This document shows positions 5,396-11,549 of a DNA stretch of 18,299 bases, in pieces. A program made the translations under genes and the position numbers. Each line of letters starts with the position of its first letter. Positions within the stretch are counted from its first letter, which is position 1. Origin of the DNA: an uncultured Veillonella sp. (GTDB taxonomy: Bacteria > Bacillota > Negativicutes > Veillonellales > Veillonellaceae); the NCBI GenBank assembly GCA_900556785.1, contig USQK01000031.1, positions 1 through 18,299 on the forward strand. The letters are read 5' to 3'. The notes below the pieces were generated by a model. That model did not search any database and had not been told where the DNA came from. It saw only the letters and a program-made list of their open reading frames with translations.

Positions 5396-7567
5396 ATGAA
5401 TAAAGATGTGGAAAACAAAAACACCCATGACCACAGCCATGGCGAACATCATCACCATCATGATCATGACCATCATCACCATGACCATGACCACTGCCAT
5501 TGTGGCGGTCACCATCACGATCACGACCATGATCATCATCATGACCATGACCATAGTCATGGTAAAGCGTTGCCAACGGATAAATGGGTGCCACACACTC
5601 ATGAACCAGGGGTACCTCATGAACATGGCGTAAACGATTACATGAAAGCCGTTGCTGAGTATCGTAAAACTTGGCCTACAAAACAAGATGTTATCGAACA
5701 AACACCAGATCCAGCTGTACGCGAAATGATCCTTCGCATGGAGCAAATTGGTTGCGATACAGTATTTGACCGTTTCGATAAACAACAACCACAATGTACT
5801 TTTGGTATTGCAGGCGTATGTTGTCGTGTTTGCTTCATGGGTCCATGTAAAATTACACCTAAGAGCCCTCGTGGTGTCTGCGGTGCTGATGCTGACCTTA
5901 TCGTAGCTCGTAATATGACACGCGCAGCCGCTGGTGGCTTAACACAACATGGTGCGCATGCTCGCGAAATCTTGATTTCTTTGAAAGCTGCTGCTAACGA
6001 TCAATTGGATATCCCAATTTTGGGCGAAGAAAAAATTCGCACAGTATGTAAAGCTTTCAACATTCCTGAAGAAGGTCGTTCCTTAAAAGAAGTGGCTAAT
6101 GACTTGGCAGATGTTCTATTAGAAGATTTGAGCCGTGCATTGCCTGGCGAATATAAAACAATTACAGCGTTAGCTCCAGCTGAGCGCCGTGAAGTTTGGA
6201 AAAACCTTGATATCTTACCTATTTCTGCGTACAATGAAGCCTTTGATGCATATCATCGTACTTGCGTAGGTACAGATGGCGATTGGGAAAGCAACATGAA
6301 ACAATTCTTGCGTTGTGGTCTTGCTTTCACATTCACAGGCGTAGTAGCTGCGGACATCGCAACAGATGCATTGTTCGGTCAAGGTGGTCGTCGTACATCA
6401 AAAGTTAACATCGGTGCATTGAAAAAAGGTTATGTTAACATCGCTGTTCATGGTCACTTGCCAACATTAGTATCCCAAATTTGTACAATTGGTGCCTCTG
6501 AAGAGTATTTAGAAAAAGCGAAAGCTATCGGTGCTAAAGGTATCCAATTCTACGGTATCTGCTGCTCTGGTTTGTCCAGCATGTACCGCTACGAAAACGT
6601 TATTCCATTGTGTAATGCTATCGGTGCAGAACTTGTACTTGGTACAGGCGCTCTTGATTGCTGGGTAGCTGACGTTCAAGACGTATACCCTGCTATCATG
6701 GACGTAGCACGTTGCTTCAACACAAAAGTTATCACTACATCTGATGCAGCTCGTTTACCAGGTGCAGAACACATTGGTTACGATCACCATCATACTAACT
6801 TGTCTGAAACAAAAGCATTGGCTCGCAAAATCTTGGATCGCGCTCTTGAAGCTCATGAATTGCGCAAAGGCATGCCTGTATTCATTCCGCCATACGAAAT
6901 CACTGCTGAAGTTGGTTTCTCTCCAGAATCCACTGTTAAACATTACGGTTCCTTCAAACCATTGGCAGAGGCTTTAAAATCTGGTAAAGTTCGTGGTATT
7001 GTAAACGTAGTAGGTTGTTCCAACCCTCGCGTTATTTATGAAAAAGCAACTGTAGATATTGTTGATACACTTATCAAAAATGGCTGTATCATCTTAACAA
7101 ATGGTTGTGCATCCTTCCCATTGATGAAACTTGGTTACTGTAATACAGATGCTATTAAGAAATGTAGCCCTGCATTGCAAGAGTTCTTGGGCGATGATCA
7201 ACCACCTGTATGGCATGTCGGCGAATGTGTAGATAATGCACGTTCCTCCGGTATTTTTGCTGGTATTGCTGGTGAATTAGGTCTTAACTTACCACAAATG
7301 CCATTTGCTATGTCTAGCCCTGAATGGTCTAACGAAAAAGGTATCGATGCATCCCTTGGCTTCCGCTTGATGGGTATTAACTCTTACCATTGCGTTGAGC
7401 CACCTACACAAGGCTCTGATGCTGTTACAAAATGGCTTAAAGAAGACACTAAAGACATCTTAGGTTCTGTTATGTATGTAAATACTGATCCTGCTAAAGT
7501 AGCTGAAAAAATCTTAGCTGATATCGATGCTAAACGTGCTGCTTTAGGTTGGGCTGAAGTAAAATAG
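5396..7567 (+). CDS. cooS: Anaerobic Ni-CO dehydrogenase catalytic subunit with N-terminal His-rich extension
   Basis: Ni-Fe-S CO dehydrogenase, normally CO + H2O to CO2 + 2 electrons, a cytoplasmic homodimer. The length is 723 residues against about 630-640 for the family. Most of the excess is an N-terminal His/Asp tract (27 His in residues 11-55, plus C34 and C36). Cluster ligands: C134 and C142 (D cluster) and C143, C146, C151, C162 (B cluster). C-cluster positions retained, by comparison from memory with C. hydrogenoformans CODH-II: H354, C390, C541, C571, C611, plus K648 and H185/H188. The position matching C333 is D429 (DVQD), while C422 sits seven residues earlier. No cooF, cooC, cooJ or acs genes adjoin it, so its electron partner is not visible. 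AGGAGG six bases upstream fixes the start. Nickel binding by the tail is an inference from His-rich HypB, SlyD and CooJ. The family call is firm; activity on CO is not certain. Confidence 0.9.
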   Translation: MNKDVENKNTHDHSHGEHHHHHDHDHHHHDHDHCHCGGHHHDHDHDHHHDHDHSHGKALPTDKWVPHTHEPGVPHEHGVNDYMKAVAEYRKTWPTKQDVIEQTPDPAVREMILRMEQIGCDTVFDRFDKQQPQCTFGIAGVCCRVCFMGPCKITPKSPRGVCGADADLIVARNMTRAAAGGLTQHGAHAREILISLKAAANDQLDIPILGEEKIRTVCKAFNIPEEGRSLKEVANDLADVLLEDLSRALPGEYKTITALAPAERREVWKNLDILPISAYNEAFDAYHRTCVGTDGDWESNMKQFLRCGLAFTFTGVVAADIATDALFGQGGRRTSKVNIGALKKGYVNIAVHGHLPTLVSQICTIGASEEYLEKAKAIGAKGIQFYGICCSGLSSMYRYENVIPLCNAIGAELVLGTGALDCWVADVQDVYPAIMDVARCFNTKVITTSDAARLPGAEHIGYDHHHTNLSETKALARKILDRALEAHELRKGMPVFIPPYEITAEVGFSPESTVKHYGSFKPLAEALKSGKVRGIVNVVGCSNPRVIYEKATVDIVDTLIKNGCIILTNGCASFPLMKLGYCNTDAIKKCSPALQEFLGDDQPPVWHVGECVDNARSSGIFAGIAGELGLNLPQMPFAMSSPEWSNEKGIDASLGFRLMGINSYHCVEPPTQGSDAVTKWLKEDTKDILGSVMYVNTDPAKVAEKILADIDAKRAALGWAEVK
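5426..5560 (+). repeat. His/Asp-coding low-complexity tract (CAY-GAY repeats)
   Basis: The segment codes residues 11-55 of the CO dehydrogenase and consists almost wholly of CAT/CAC and GAC/GAT codons. It gives 27 His and 10 Asp, with short runs such as HHHHH, HDHD and CHC. Because the codon unit repeats, the tract is prone to slippage in multiples of three and its length should vary between strains. Its complement also creates long Met/Val-rich open frames, which are artefacts. Confidence 0.85.
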
Positions 7568-7603
7568 TTTATCCTTTGATAGATTATAATTTGTAGTTGC
7601 GTA

Positions 7604-7666
7604 TAAAAACACCCTCTATAGATCTTATAGTTATTATGACTATTAGAATTAAGAGGGTGTTTTTTA
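7604..7666. terminator. Bidirectional terminator between convergent cooS and the MBL gene
   Basis: AACACCCTCT (7608-7617) pairs with AGAGGGTGTT (7652-7661) and is flanked by A-rich and T-rich runs on the two sides. The 34-nt interior holds a further small stem, ATAGT / ACTAT. It suits both the plus-strand cooS and the minus-strand gene ending at 7737. Confidence 0.8.
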
Positions 7667-7736
7667 TTGCTTGTGGATAGATTTTTTACTTGTCTTGTAT
7701 TAGCCGTAGTATAATGTACTAATTGTTTTAGACCTA

Positions 7737-8522
7737 TTAAAGTGTGATGGTTTCACCATCTTCAGGCACTGCTACATGGCTTTCAATATTGTTGCCTTTG
7801 ATAAATTTGCGTACATCCTTACGACTTGTTGCAGTATGATTAACTGTATCCATGTGAACCGCAATAATTTTAGCCTCTGGTTTGCGTACCACCATGCGGC
7901 CAATATCTTTTGTACCCATAATAATACTATCTTCAAAGCCTAAAATTTGAGCATATCCAGTGTTCATAATAATAACGTTAGGGTCGAAGCGAAGGAGGGC
8001 CTTCTCTACATCACTTGTCCAAACTGTATCGCCTACAAGGTACACAGTTGGTTCGTCTGCTGCTTCAAAAATAACGCCCATCGCATCGCCTGCTAATTGT
8101 GCGAGAACTGGATTCGTATACATTTCTACCGTGCCGTGAGAGCCACCTGTTTTTCTTAATGTAATACCATTAAACTCTAGACTTTCAAAAATGATACGTA
8201 CATCATTAAAGCCTTGTGAAGTAATAAGTTCTTTATCCTCTGTATTTTGTACAAAAATAGGAAGTGATTTTGGAATAGCATTAATTGCCGTATCATCCCA
8301 ATGGTCAAGATGTGTGTGTGTGACTACCACTGCAGTTACATTGCTTAATAGATTGTCCATTGATAGAGGTAAATCAACTATAGGCATTCTTTGTTGATAG
8401 TTAAATGTTCCTTCAAAGCCAGGATAAGTATCTTTTGGTGCTAAAAATGGATCAATAAGGAATGTTGTATTTTTTATTGTTAATTTTCCTGTAGCATTTC
8501 GAATGTGAGTATATTGTGTCAT
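7737..8522 (-). CDS. Metallo-beta-lactamase-fold metal-dependent hydrolase
   Basis: A 261-residue cytoplasmic hydrolase of the MBL superfamily. The metal-binding motif THTHLDHWDD gives H69, H71, D73 and H74. Further expected ligands are H129 (GGSHGT), D165 (GDTVW) and H223 (AVHMD), so the two-metal site looks complete. The overall layout resembles the UlaG-like lactonase/phosphodiesterase branch more than true beta-lactamases; there is no signal peptide. The substrate is unknown. AGGAGA lies about seven bases before the ATG. The gene is divergent from a TetR regulator, with two dyads in the 161-bp gap, so control by that regulator is likely. Confidence 0.85.
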   Translation of the reverse strand: MTQYTHIRNATGKLTIKNTTFLIDPFLAPKDTYPGFEGTFNYQQRMPIVDLPLSMDNLLSNVTAVVVTHTHLDHWDDTAINAIPKSLPIFVQNTEDKELITSQGFNDVRIIFESLEFNGITLRKTGGSHGTVEMYTNPVLAQLAGDAMGVIFEAADEPTVYLVGDTVWTSDVEKALLRFDPNVIIMNTGYAQILGFEDSIIMGTKDIGRMVVRKPEAKIIAVHMDTVNHTATSRKDVRKFIKGNNIESHVAVPEDGETITL

Positions 8523-8586
8523 AGTTATCTCCTTAATTAAATTATTGTCGATTTAATTGAATAGATTATTATTTGTAATCTCTAGA

Positions 8587-8615
8587 ACTAGTGTACCTTG
8601 TTTTGTTATACTAGT
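8587..8615. promoter_or_regulatory. Operator-like dyad between the MBL and tetR genes
   Basis: ACTAGTGTA (8587-8595) and TATACTAGT (8607-8615) form an inverted repeat with 8 of 9 matching positions around an 11-base centre. It lies between divergent genes, where a TetR-family protein commonly binds. It is a candidate site for the adjacent regulator. Confidence 0.5.
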
Positions 8616-8645
8616 CTCAACAATAATTAACACTATGTTTATTAA

Positions 8646-8670
8646 TAGACACATTGTATAAAAGTGTCTA
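8646..8670. promoter_or_regulatory. Second dyad just upstream of the tetR ribosome site
   Basis: TAGACAC (8646-8652) and GTGTCTA (8664-8670) are perfect 7-bp arms around an 11-base centre, the same spacing as the dyad at 8587-8615. It abuts the GGAGG at 8675-8679 and could give autoregulation or a small RNA hairpin. Confidence 0.45.
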
Positions 8671-8683
8671 TGTTGGAGGTTAT

Positions 8684-9283
8684 ATGATAACTCGAAAAGA
8701 AATGACACGTATGTTGTTAAAAGAAGGCTTGCTTAGTTATTTAGCAAACAATTCTTTTGAGTCTGTAACAGTAACATCGTTGTGTAAAGCTTCAGGTATA
8801 ACTCGTTCTACTTTTTATTTACACTATAGCAATATCATGGAAATTGTTGATGATTTAGTGGATGATGCAATCGCTTATTCGAAGCCAGGAATGGTAGATA
8901 ACAACAATTTACAAACTATAGCTAATACCTTATCAGCTGCTTCTAATTCTGTTTCGTTGAGAGAAGCATACGATTCTATTTTTGATAGATTGCCATTATG
9001 TCAGCGTATTATACGACATAAAAAGTATTTACCTTTATTTTTAGATGAACAAATTTCAGAATATGTATTACAACGCATTATAGGACGTGAAAAAGATCGA
9101 CAAGGGCTCGTTATGGCAGAATCTCTTGGCGTTTCGTTTGATGTTGGGGTATCTGTTTTTGTATTTTTAGTACACGGTCTATATGCTGTTAATAAACAAT
9201 ATAAGTGGTCTCAGAGCGATGAGTGGTTAGAAGCTCAGAAAACTATTTTTGAACTAGTTTATCGTGGATTACAAAGTAGATAG
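8684..9283 (+). CDS. TetR-family transcriptional regulator
   Basis: A protein of 199 residues, typical for the family. The N-terminal HTH (about residues 8-50) has the TetR pattern SLCKASGITRSTFYLHYSN. The C-terminal helical ligand domain is variable and gives no hint of the inducer. It resembles the short regulators with a C-terminal TetR_C-like bundle. ATG 8684 is preferred: GGAGG lies just before it (a tight four-base gap), and the open frame only extends further to a TTG at 8654 that sits inside the dyad. It is divergent from the MBL hydrolase, which is the most likely target. A strong terminator follows. Confidence 0.88.
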   Translation: MITRKEMTRMLLKEGLLSYLANNSFESVTVTSLCKASGITRSTFYLHYSNIMEIVDDLVDDAIAYSKPGMVDNNNLQTIANTLSAASNSVSLREAYDSIFDRLPLCQRIIRHKKYLPLFLDEQISEYVLQRIIGREKDRQGLVMAESLGVSFDVGVSVFVFLVHGLYAVNKQYKWSQSDEWLEAQKTIFELVYRGLQSR

Positions 9284-9331
9284 AATTTATATACGCTTAT
9301 ATTTTGAGATTCATTAAAGCTTTATACAACG

Positions 9332-9361
9332 AAAAAAGGACTCCAACTGGAGTCCTTTTTT
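9332..9361. terminator. Terminator after tetR
   Basis: GGACTCC-AACT-GGAGTCC is a perfect stem, with AAAAAA before it and TTTTTT after it, so it could also work in reverse. Confidence 0.93.
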
Positions 9362-9447
9362 CATGTAAGGGGAGTGTTAGTATTAATATCAAATGAACCA
9401 TGTATTTAAACAAGTAGTAGGTTTGGGGTTAGTAATACTTGTCGGGA

Positions 9448-9493
9448 GATAAATACACGTATGGTAACCAGGGAATTGTTACCTCTATTTATC
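9448..9493. other. Nested inverted repeat in a gene-free stretch
   Basis: The outer arms GATAAATA (9448-9455) and TATTTATC (9486-9493) enclose the inner arms GGTAAC (9463-9468) and GTTACC (9478-9483). The RNA could form a 14-bp interrupted stem with a 9-nt loop. There is no U-tract, so it is not a simple terminator. It is more GC-rich than its surroundings. A small RNA or a protein site are both possible; I recognise no family. The rest of 9362-9727 holds AT-rich dyads and a promoter, and no convincing gene. Confidence 0.4.
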
Positions 9494-9584
9494 ATTTGAC
9501 ATTGTCATTATAAGAACAATAAATGAGTTAAAAATGAAGTTTTTTAAGAAATTTCTTTTAATTTCTTGAAATTCTAAAAAAGAT

Positions 9585-9604
9585 AATAATTAAGTTTAAT
9601 TATT
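9585..9604. promoter_or_regulatory. AT-rich palindrome abutting a promoter
   Basis: AATAATTAA-GT-TTAATTATT is a perfect 9-bp dyad ending one base before the predicted -35 box of the small secreted protein gene. A looser dyad, AAGAAATT / AATTTCTT, lies at 9546-9567. It is a candidate operator, although AT-rich DNA makes such repeats easier to find by chance. Confidence 0.4.
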
Positions 9605-9605
9605 G

Positions 9606-9635
9606 TTGATAAATATGGGGCAATTTTGGTATTAT
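9606..9635 (+). promoter_or_regulatory. Predicted promoter of the small secreted protein gene
   Basis: TTGATA (9606-9611) and TATTAT (9630-9635) are 18 bases apart. The leader would run about 85 nt to the ATG at 9728. Confidence 0.5.
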
Positions 9636-9727
9636 ATATAAAGGAGAAGTTGTATATTTTATAAAGGTTTAATGGCTATTAAAGTTTTATAAAGTATACA
9701 GCTCTAAGGCATGAGAGGAGCAGTCAT

Positions 9728-10090
9728 ATGAGGAAAATATTAACCATATTGTCCCTTTTGTGGCTACTCAGTATAGGGGGGACCGCTAACGCAACGGACT
9801 GGTATTATGTTGGACCAGATGCGTCAGGAAACCAATTATTTATTGACAATGACAGTGTTCAAAAAAGTGATTATGATGCGCTTTTGTGGCTGCGGGTCAA
9901 TGAACTGGGTGGCGACGAATTGCGATATAAAGTGTATATCAGTAGATATAATCGTACCATGGAAACGTTAAAGGTAGATGCGTACATGGCAGACGGTACA
10001 CCTTATGAAAATGTAGAGTATAATGAAAACCCAGAACCTATTGAAGGCAATACAAATGGTCAAGCCATTTATAATTTATTGTGGCAATAA
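9728..10090 (+). CDS. Small secreted protein, possibly surface-adhesin-E-like
   Basis: A protein of 120 residues. It begins with a clear signal peptide: MRK, a hydrophobic core about 4-16, and ANA before a likely cut after residue 22. The mature part of about 98 residues is acidic and beta-rich. It starts DWYYVGPDASGNQLFIDNDS and continues with LLWLRVNE. That pattern (Trp near the start, an Asp-rich 'id-ds' turn, then a strand with Trp) recalls the surface-adhesin protein E type of small periplasmic or surface domains found in Gram-negative bacteria, but I rate this match as weak. There are no cysteines and no lipobox. AGAGGAG seven bases upstream supports the start. It is monocistronic, with its own promoter and terminator. 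Confidence 0.8.
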   Translation: MRKILTILSLLWLLSIGGTANATDWYYVGPDASGNQLFIDNDSVQKSDYDALLWLRVNELGGDELRYKVYISRYNRTMETLKVDAYMADGTPYENVEYNENPEPIEGNTNGQAIYNLLWQ

Positions 10091-10129
10091 AAGAACCATC
10101 TAGCACAGCAAACTAGATGGTTCTTTTTT
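10091..10129. terminator. Bidirectional terminator between the small secreted gene and bioB
   Basis: GAACCATCTAG (10093-10103) and CTAGATGGTTC (10113-10123) form a perfect 11-bp stem. T6 follows on the plus strand, and a T-rich run follows on the minus strand, so it suits both convergent genes. Confidence 0.93.
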
Positions 10130-10208
10130 ATATGTGTAAAAAATTTATAAATCTTAGGAATATTTTTTATATACAACATCCTCAAATGAGAATGGTATAT
10201 ACGAAAAC

Positions 10209-11237
10209 TTAAACTTGGGCAGAATTGCGACTTAGCTCCAAGTCTTGAATCATTTGGAGATCGTCTTGTGGAGAACGACCACCAGTTGTTAAGTAGCCAC
10301 CAACCATGATGCCGTTAAGGCCACCTTTTAAAGCATAAGCTTGTAAGTCACGAAGATTTACTTCACGACCGCCAGCTGTACGAATCAATGCGTTTGGCAA
10401 GATGAAACGGAATACAGCGAAGGTACGTAAAATATCTAGAGGACGTAATGCTTTATTACTTTCAAATGGTGTACCTTTAACAGGATTTAAAATGTTGAGT
10501 GGTACAGAGTCAATATGCAAACGTTTAAGCTCGAATGCCATCTCTACGCGTTGTTCTAATGTTTCATTAAGCCCGAGGATGCCGCCAGAGCAAACGCGAA
10601 TACCTGCTTTTTGAGCATTATCGATAGTAGACATTTTATCTTCGTAGGAATGAGTTGTACAAATATCTGGGAAGTGACTAGGTGCTGTTTCGATATTGGA
10701 GTGGTATCGAGTTACACCTACTTCTTTTAATTTGAGAGCTTGTTCGTAAGTTAACAAACCAAGAGAACAGCAAATTTCGAGACCTACTTCGTTTTTAATA
10801 CGGTCTAATACGCGAATGATTTGGTTAAATTCGTTTGGGTTATTAGTATTACGACCACTCGTTACGATAGAAAAACGAATAGCGCCTGCTTCTTTAGCTT
10901 TGCGCGCCGCATCGAGGATACTTTCATCATCCATGAACGGATATACTTGAACACCTGTTTCGTGATGGGCAGATTGGGCACAGAATTTACAGTTTTCAGG
11001 ACATTTGCCAGAACGTGCATTTACAATGGCGCATACATCCACGGAGTTGTCATTGAAATGTTGGCGAATTTTATCGGCCATAGCAAGTAAAATCATAGTG
11101 TCATCATCTGAAGTATGAATCAGCTCGATTGCTTCTTTCTTAGTGATTTCGCCGCCGTTCATAATGCGGTTGGCAATAGTAAGAATTTTTTCGTATGTAC
11201 CCACTTGGGATGATTGTTGATCTGTAGGCAAAGCCAT
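10209..11237 (-). CDS. bioB: Biotin synthase (radical SAM)
   Basis: Inserts sulfur into dethiobiotin in the last step of biotin synthesis. The protein is 342 residues, normal for BioB. The radical-SAM [4Fe-4S] motif is C79-x3-C83-x2-C86 in ARSGKCPENCKFCAQSAHH. The [2Fe-2S] cluster region shows EICCSLG and RVCSGGI, and the conserved arginine is in IRTAGGREVNL. Cofactors and sulfur supply are as usual for the family. ATG 11237 is chosen because TTGGAGG sits just before it; the open frame reaches a TTG at 11249, but that TTG is part of the ribosome site itself. No other biotin gene adjoins it, so this is a stand-alone bioB. BirA-type sites overlap its promoter. Confidence 0.95.
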   Translation of the reverse strand: MALPTDQQSSQVGTYEKILTIANRIMNGGEITKKEAIELIHTSDDDTMILLAMADKIRQHFNDNSVDVCAIVNARSGKCPENCKFCAQSAHHETGVQVYPFMDDESILDAARKAKEAGAIRFSIVTSGRNTNNPNEFNQIIRVLDRIKNEVGLEICCSLGLLTYEQALKLKEVGVTRYHSNIETAPSHFPDICTTHSYEDKMSTIDNAQKAGIRVCSGGILGLNETLEQRVEMAFELKRLHIDSVPLNILNPVKGTPFESNKALRPLDILRTFAVFRFILPNALIRTAGGREVNLRDLQAYALKGGLNGIMVGGYLTTGGRSPQDDLQMIQDLELSRNSAQV

Positions 11238-11252
11238 AATAGCCTCCAAGAA

Positions 11253-11286
11253 TTGTTAACTTAATAAAAACATAAAATATTGACAA
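11253..11286. promoter_or_regulatory. Second, looser BirA-like dyad at the bioB start site
   Basis: TTGTTAAC (11253-11260) and ATTGACAA (11279-11286) face each other across 18 bases, slightly wide for a BirA site. A lone TTGTAAAC half-site lies between the two dyads at 11292-11299, over the -10 box. The repeated half-sites suggest cooperative control. Confidence 0.5.
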
Positions 11287-11290
11287 TTTG

Positions 11291-11319
11291 ATTGTAAACG
11301 TTCGTGTATAAATTGTCAA
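11291..11319 (-). promoter_or_regulatory. bioB promoter
   Basis: On the minus strand, TTGACA (11319-11314) lies 17 bases before TACAAT (11296-11291). This is a strong sigma-A promoter with a start near 11284, giving a leader of about 45 nt. It is overlapped by BirA-like half-sites. Confidence 0.8.
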
Positions 11320-11343
11320 CTTAATGTATTTTTAAGTTAACAA
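11313..11343. promoter_or_regulatory. BirA operator (biotin box) over the bioB -35 region
   Basis: TTGTCAAC (11313-11320) and GTTAACAA (11336-11343) are inverted half-sites 15 bases apart. They agree with the general BirA site TTGTWAAC-N14-16-GTTWACAA. The inner bases TTAA extend the dyad. One half-site contains the bioB -35 box, so biotinylated-BirA repression is expected. The sequence match is direct; the regulator is inferred from the family. Confidence 0.8.
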
Positions 11344-11408
11344 AAATGTCGCAGTAGGTTTTAGACCATTTTTAATACAGGTAAGGCGTATAGTTTAAAT
11401 CTAATGGG

Positions 11409-11429
11409 AGATACTATATTTTAGTATCT
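11409..11429. other. Small inverted repeat between bioB and the nuclease gene
   Basis: AGATACTA-TATTT-TAGTATCT is a perfect 8-bp dyad in the 206-bp gap beyond the biotin boxes. Its role is unknown. A TATAAT at 11483-11488 and another at 11515-11520 are candidate -10 boxes for the next gene, but neither has a convincing -35. Confidence 0.35.
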
Positions 11430-11549
11430 ATTTTGATAGATTGATTGATAGTTATTTTTAAGTAATCTTTACGGTTTTGTAGTATAATAAAATATTGTAA
11501 TTACTATATATAACTATAATAAAAGTACTAATACAAGGAGTGGATATAG

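Noticed and set aside
5270..5794. Long minus-strand open frames over the start of cooS, rich in Met and Val
   Set aside because: They are the complement of the His/Asp codon repeat, have no ribosome site or domain, and lie opposite a firmly identified gene.
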